The position numbers and the translations under genes were made by a program. From positions 1 to 27,453 of IMG/VR virus record IMGVR_UViG_3300021085_000168: a stretch of DNA of 27,453 nucleotides. One strand, given 5' to 3'. The notes beneath the pieces are model-generated. The model saw only the letters and a list, made by a program, of their open reading frames with translations, did no database searches and was not told the origin of the DNA. Origin of the DNA: a virus. Shown here in pieces: positions 1 to 6,400 of this stretch (its first letter is position 1; each line of letters starts with the position of its first letter).

Positions 1-2
1 AT

Positions 3-122
3 TATGATATGGCTATGAAACATTTAAAAGAAGTTGATCTCAGTAACATTGTAGAAGTTGAAGATGAAACAGATCTTTCAGGTGAATTAGCTTGTGCAGG
101 AGGAGCATGTGAGATAACATGA
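3..122 (+). CDS. nrdA: C-terminal tail of probable class I ribonucleotide reductase large subunit (5' end outside window)
   Basis: The frame is open from the left edge and encodes 39 residues before TGA. The last residues are CAGGACEIT, a Cys-x4-Cys pair followed by an acidic residue and Ile. This closely resembles the mobile redox tail of class I ribonucleotide reductase alpha subunits (E. coli NrdA ends CESGACKI), whose two cysteines relay electrons from thioredoxin or glutaredoxin to the active site. The preceding segment is acidic and looks like the flexible linker of such tails. The family role is reduction of ribonucleotides to deoxyribonucleotides in the cytoplasm; phages often carry it to supply dNTPs. 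An internal ATG at position 9 could instead start a tiny protein, but the tail match makes a truncated long gene more likely. Only the tail is visible, so the family call is moderate. The stop overlaps the next start as ATGA. Confidence 0.5.
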   Translation, partial: YDMAMKHLKEVDLSNIVEVEDETDLSGELACAGGACEIT

Positions 123-280
123 AAAAGCTAACAATAATTGCCGGTCTTAGCATGATGACAGCTGGGACCGGTTATATGGTACATCACAAGAGCGCACCAA
201 GATTTAATATGAATCCTAATACAATGGCAATAGCTACTGGAGGATTTTTTGTTGCGTTTGGTTTAAGTTATAGATTTTAA
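119..280 (+). CDS. Small membrane protein, 53 aa, unknown function
   Basis: Starts at ATG 119, overlapping the upstream stop by ATGA, which suggests translational coupling. The 53 residues contain two hydrophobic stretches: roughly residues 4-21 (after an MKK start) and 35-51, separated by a short polar, basic loop with HHK and PRF. It is therefore predicted to be a two-pass inner-membrane protein, or to have an N-terminal signal-like helix plus one membrane helix. Small two-helix phage proteins can be holins, but nothing here specifically shows that, and no lysis gene is visible nearby. The gene sits in the plus-strand unit ending at the terminator at 346-378, downstream of the probable reductase tail. 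I do not recognise a family. Confidence 0.55.
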   Translation: MKKLTIIAGLSMMTAGTGYMVHHKSAPRFNMNPNTMAIATGGFFVAFGLSYRF

Positions 281-291
281 AATGTAAAGTT

Positions 292-339
292 ATGTGCGGA
301 CTATGTCTAGGCGGTATTTGCGAATATTGCAACAGTTAA
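292..339 (+). CDS. Possible 15-aa microprotein with two CxxC pairs
   Basis: ATG at 292 opens a 15-codon frame, MCGLCLGGICEYCNS, ending with TAA at 337-339, seven bases before the terminator stem. Four of 15 residues are cysteines, spaced C-x2-C-x4-C-x2-C, which could bind a metal ion or take part in thiol exchange. It lies 11 bases downstream of the 53-aa gene. No Shine-Dalgarno sequence is seen, but that is also true of the phage's other genes. A frame this short can arise by chance; the regular cysteine spacing is the only reason to list it. Function unknown. Confidence 0.3.
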   Translation: MCGLCLGGICEYCNS

Positions 340-345
340 AATAAT

Positions 346-378
346 AAAAGGGGAGGTCATTTACGACTTCCCCTTTTT
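346..378. terminator. Bidirectional intrinsic terminator between convergent units
   Basis: GGGGAGGTC (350-358) pairs with GACTTCCCC (365-373) through a six-base loop, with one G-T wobble. The stem is extended by AAAA at 346-349 against TTTT at 374-377. The T run after the right arm serves plus-strand transcripts; the A run before the left arm gives a T run for minus-strand transcripts. It lies between the plus-strand genes ending at 339 and the minus-strand giant gene ending at 425, as expected for a shared terminator of convergent operons. Confidence 0.85.
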
Positions 379-424
379 GGTTACAGGAACTTTTGGGTAT
401 GGTGCCCAGTATTTTTATTGTTCC

Positions 425-3400
425 TTATTTAAATACTTTTTTTCTTCTAGTATTTTTACGCTTTTTTAATCCTCCTCTACTTCTATATCCACCTTTTTTA
501 CCTTTGCTTTTAGATTTAGGCTTAGGTTTTATTTGCCATTCTGGCCAACCTAACAACATTGCTATACTTTCCCAAGTTTCAGTATCTTCAGCTAATGCAG
601 CGTCAATATTATTCACCTTATTATACACTCTATCAACAGGTAAATTAGTTGTAGCTGATATTACCTTACCAGCTGCTTCATAAGCCGGATTATCTAAAGC
701 AAACCCTTTATCATATATTTCTTCTCTACGTTTTTTACTGTCAAACATCCAAGCTGCTTGTCTTATTTTAGATACTTTACTACTTATTGGTGGAGAAAAT
801 TGCAATAGTTTATAAACAGAATCTACATATTCAGGTCTAGTTCTACCTGATCTTTCATATAAATCAAGCAAAAAGTTTTTACCAACCGATACTGCTCCTC
901 CAGCTATACCAAGCCCTCTTAATATAGAATCAGCCATACCATTTGCTACATCAATATATTTTTCTTCTTTTTCTTCATCATCCTTTTCATCGTCACCGAA
1001 ACCTAACATTGTAACTGCTTGCTGCAACACATTAAATATCATGTTCTGCACTGCTGTATAGTATATTATTTTACTAATATTACTTTTTCTATCGCCTCTA
1101 CCTGCTATTAAATCCTGATAAGCTCTTTTAGTTAATCTACCATACTGCATTGGTGTATTAGCAAACGCTAGTAATACTCTACCTAAAGAACTAGCTTGTT
1201 GCTGCGATACTTTATCAGGTCTACTTGATTGTTGAGACTCTTCAGATGTTTCTCTAAAATCTTGGAAAGCTTTAGCTTCAGCATCGGCTTGAGTCATACC
1301 TTGTGATATGTAAGTATTAACTCTATTCCTGTAAAAGGTAGCACCACCAGATGCAATAGCAAAACTATCAGCTATCTGCGTAGGTAAAAATCCTTTCTTT
1401 AATATGTAGTTTAAAACTGCTCTAGCTTTATTCTTAGATGTTTTAGCAGCATCAGCTATCTCTGACTCTGATACGTTTATTTTAAGTCCGTTACGTCTAT
1501 CTACTAAGAAGTCAGAATTCATTAACATTTTAAAATCAGCCCAGTATTGTTTTTGATTAGCAAAAGCTTTGCCGGCTGCATATAAATTGTTGTCATTCCA
1601 GTTTATAAAGTTAATAGAAGATATTAACTGTAACACAGCTGATCTAGTATTAAAGAACATTATTGCACCAACAGATCCATTGATCCAGTCTAACACCCTA
1701 TCACTCATTCTGTTACTACCTTCTATTCTATTTTTACCAGTCTTCATTCTGGTTAACATGTTTTCTAAAGCTTCTCTATAATTACTTCCATGTATAGCTT
1801 CTAATTTGTTTAGATTTTCTTTACTAAATATAGCATCAACATTCTGCTGCCATTGCTGTAAGTATCTAGGTCTTTTAACATCATTTAAACCTTCAATAAG
1901 ATCTGTAGTAATAGTTCCAGCTAACCAGCTTTGAGAAGGTTTAGGGTAGCCATCTTCTTTATTTATCTTTATAAGTTCTTCAGCAAAAGTTTTTAATTTT
2001 TCATTACTTTCAATAATTTTCTTAGCATCAGCTACATCTCTTTTAGAAGCTCCTGGAACTTCCAGGCCTTGAGAATCCCATATATACATACGTAGAGCTT
2101 GCTCATTAGTAAATCCATCAAATGCTTCTTTTTGTAAATCTTTAGGAACATCTAAGCTTTCTTTTAGTGCTTTAAAATCAGCCATCAACTGTACTCTTGC
2201 TGCAGCCAAGCTTTCCATAGCTTTAGAAAAAGGATTAAACAAGTTGTCTTTAAAAAACTTCATTTGAGCATCTCCAGTTTTACCTTTACCTAGTAGTGGA
2301 TATATAAGACCTAGCATATCTTCTGCAGAAAAAGGTATCCAGAATTTACGTTTACCTTTTTGACTACCTATTTGTTTTGCTCTAGCTTCTGAATATACTT
2401 TTTGTCTACCAACACCTTCTGTTTCTTCTATGATTCTATTAAAATCATCACTCATTTGCTTGCTAAATCTACCTCTTGACTCTTGAGTTTTAGATTTAAT
2501 ATCAACCACGTTTAATACTCTTTCAACCGAACTAGATTGTTTTGTTCTAGGTTTAGATATTTCAAAATCAAAACTTCCTGTACCATCCCAATTTGTAGTT
2601 TCCCATATATCTGTTTCCCAACCTAGATCTTTACCTAGTTTTTCCATAAGAGAAGTGTAAAGACTAATTCTACTAGGTTCTGCTTTAGTAGCACTGAACT
2701 CAACTCTTTTTATATTAGGATTTTGTTTTATAGCATTAACTAAACCATTGTAAACTTTTCTAAAAACTGCAACAGCATCTCCGGTTCCTGTTATATCTTG
2801 AGTTACGCCAGTTTTAGTTTTTAATTCAAACTCGTATCTATAATCTCCTTGATCATCTACTGGGTCTAAACTAACAACATAATTTTTATCTTTAATGTTA
2901 AAACTAGATTTAATATTTCCAACTTCATCAGTAGTAAAATCTAATTTAGTCTTAGAAAACTTACCTGGGTTTATTTTATTTTGTTTTACTAATTGAGTTT
3001 TAGATTTTACATCTAACTTAGACATGCTTTCTTTGACAGCTCTTACGTTAGCAAGTGCATCATCTGCAAAATAAAAATCATTATATCCTTCCGCTGCTTT
3101 ACCCACTAACCATTGTGCTTTAGCTTCACCAGTTGAATTACCTAATCCTACTATATTTTGTTTTTTAAATTCTATACCTTGTGATTTTAAAAATTCATAT
3201 ATAGCTTGTTGGGCTTCAGGTGCTCTAGCAGTTAGCACAAATAAGTCTTCATTACCTCTAGCCGCTTTTATTTTTTTAGCTATATCTAAAAGTGGACCAG
3301 GTCTACCTTTGTTTACTTTGTTAAACTCTGAAAAGTCAAATTTGTATCCTTGATCTAATAATTCCTTACCTTGTTTAGCAAACTCTTCAGCGTTTAGCTT

Positions 3401-6400
3401 ACCTTCAGATCCATCAGGCGCGGTAAACAACACATCGCTCTCTGTATAAGCAAGAGTGTCATCAAAGTCAAATACTCTAATTTTTTTAACTGGCTGATCT
3501 AATGAGTTAGCTATAGCTAAAGCTTGATCCATTTTACTAAATTGCTCAAGCATTTCTTCATTAGTCATATTTTTAGGATCTATTACTTTACTAGCGAAAC
3601 CTTCTTGTTTGTTAGCTTTTATAGCTGCTTGCTCATATTGATAAGCTCGCTTTAACTCTTTACCTTTTATTTCTTTTTTGAAAGATATTATTTCTCCTTC
3701 GCTGTCTAACACTGGTGTATATACCGTCATCTCAAAAGGAAATTTACCGTAAGTAGTAGGATTATAATACCTGTCAAATCTACTTGTAGAGTCCATAGGT
3801 ATAGTATCTTTATATCTAATATTAATAGCTTGATCCATTAAATCAGGTATAACGCTTACGGATGCATCAGCAAACTTTTCTTTTAATTTATCTTTATTTA
3901 TAGTATCATTTACAAATTGAGCCATATATATTTGCATAACTCTTACAGGTGGATTATGTTCAAACCTATAGTCTTTAGGATTTATGCTGTCACTTAGCGC
4001 TATACTATCCATGAAGTATGCTGATCTTAAAATAGCAGTCATGTCTCCGGTAGAGTTAACAAAAAACATGCCTATATCGTTTACATCAACGTCAGACTTA
4101 GGATCTTTTTCTTTTGCTTTATACCAATCTAATAATTTTATTATAGCGTTTTGATTACCAATAGCGTCGTTATAACTTCGCTTTAAAGTTGCGTTACTTA
4201 ATTTACCTGTATCTAAAAATTCGTCTAAATATTTTGTAGTAGCAGCAATTGATTGAGGAGCTTTATTTGTTTCTATTAATTCACCACCGTAAGTAAACCC
4301 ACCATGTACTGGTTTTAATTTATTTTCTATATCAAAAGGTTTTAAAAGTACATTATAAAATTCTGTTTTATTATTAAATATACCGTTCCTAATGCCTTTT
4401 CCTTTAGTAGTTTTCTTTCCCTCTACTAATATACCATTTTTAGTCCACACATGATTTGGAAGTCCACCAATTTTAGCAGAACCAGTAAATGTTGTTTCAA
4501 AATGAGTAGTTACATATTTAAAAAACTCTAAGTCACTATCAAAGTCTTGTCTTAAATCTTTAAAATATTCTTTTATAGAACTAACATAAGAAGTTATTTG
4601 TTTAGGACTTCTCCAGTCTAAACCATCTTTATTAATACCTAATATATCTCTTACTAATTCTCTACTTGTTTGCTCAGCAAAAGACTTATGTAGATATTCA
4701 TTTAGTTTTGTTTTATTGTATTTTTTAGATTTGTGTAGAGTTTTAGGAAATTGATCTACTATAGTATTCCAATCTTTTTTAATACTTTTTCTCGTATCAT
4801 TCTCTACTACTTTATCTTTAACTTTTCGAGTTAAAAAATCTGAAGGAAACGCCGTGTCAAAAGCAGCGTCAACACTATAACCACTAGTGATTAATTCTAT
4901 AAAATAAGGGATATTAGCTAAATATGTTTCTTTTCGGCTTTCATTTAACTTACTAAATGTTTTACCTAGATTTTCAGCAGAAAACTGTTTTTCTTTACTA
5001 AAAAATCCAGAAGGCATACCGTCTTTCAAAGTCATAAGTGCTTGCTCAAGCTCACCATCTTCTAACAACTGCTCTCTAACTTCTTGACTAGATATTACTT
5101 GATCAAAGTTTCTAACAAATCCTTTTAGTATGTCACTTACACCACCTTTTTTACTTGGTACTTTTTGATTCCAATTAGCTTGATCTTTACCTATTATTCC
5201 AAAAGCTTCTTTAAATTCAGCATCTGATATATTAGGTTTTTTTATTTGAACTTCTAAACCAGGCCCGGTTTTAGCTCTTACACTACGTTTATTATAAAAT
5301 TTTTCTAATAGTTTATTTACAACACCAGTAGCTTTAAACTCAGAAGTATAACCTTCAAGTAGAGAACCTTTAGACATATCAACATTAGAATTTATAAAGT
5401 TCTGTATAGCTAACATTTCTGGTTTATTAAGGTCAGAGTTTTTCTCTAACTTTCTAAACATAGAATCTGCAAGATCTTTATTATCTCTAGCTATCATGTC
5501 AACTACTTCACGCAAAGCAAAACCTTTTAATTGTTTTACTTTTTTACCTTTCATGTTTTGTTGTTTAGCCTTAGATCTAATAGCTTTTACTACTCTATCT
5601 ACATTGTATATGCCTGGTGTTTTTTCTCTAACCTTAACTCCTTTTCTTTCCGCTTGTCTTATTTCTCTATCAGTTCTAGTGTCTTTGGAAGTGTCTTCTT
5701 CAGCTGCTATTTGTAAGGTGCTTTGGTCAGCTCTTACTTCGTTACTAGTTTGTTTAAAGGTATCTGTAGCTAATTTATTTGCTCTTAAATTAAATAGATT
5801 ACTAGTTTGTCTACCAGCACCTTGCATGTTTACATCCATGTCTTCGTCGTACCCCTTGTATATCTCGGTAAACAACGCTTCTAAATCTCTTTTAAAATCT
5901 TCTCTTGAAACATCCTCTTTGTTCATTTGAGCAGTTCCGTCATAAAGCCTAGATGTTGTTGACTCTATAATGCCTCCAGCTTCTTTTAATAATCTTTTAG
6001 TGTCAAACTCAGAGTCTATATCAAAGTCTGGATTTTTTGAAAACTCATCAATTTTTTTATAAGAGTCAGAAATTTTTTGAGCACTTTTAGCTCCAGTAGT
6101 TCTACCTGCAGTACCCTTTGTTACTATGTCTCCTACTTCACCTTCAAATCCTTCTTGTTTTCCTTCTGCTATACGTTTCGATTGCTTAGCATAGTCTTTA
6201 ACAAAGTTATAAACTTGTCTGCCATCTTTAAAACCTAGTTGAGCATTAGAAAATCCCATAGGTCTTAATACGTTTTCAACTATAAAATTACCTATTTTAG
6301 TAAATACATTTTCATCATATTTAATATCTCCTTTGACAACTCCGTCTACTAAAGCGTTAAAATATTCTTCTGCATTAGCATCTTCTACACTAGTAACTCC

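Noticed and set aside
119-280. Holin assignment for the 53-aa membrane protein
   Set aside because: Two hydrophobic stretches fit, but no endolysin or spanin is nearby and the gene is coupled to a probable metabolic gene, so the call would be a guess.
393-683. Plus-strand ORF of 96 codons
   Set aside because: It lies almost wholly opposite the 3' end of the giant gene, is Leu/Phe/Pro-rich as expected for the complement of a Lys/Gly/Arg-rich tail, and starts just after the terminator.
5496-5930. Plus-strand ORF of 144 codons antisense to the giant gene
   Set aside because: The composition (Ser, Leu, Cys, Phe) is that of an antisense shadow of a Lys/Glu/Arg-rich coding strand; no start signal or independent features.
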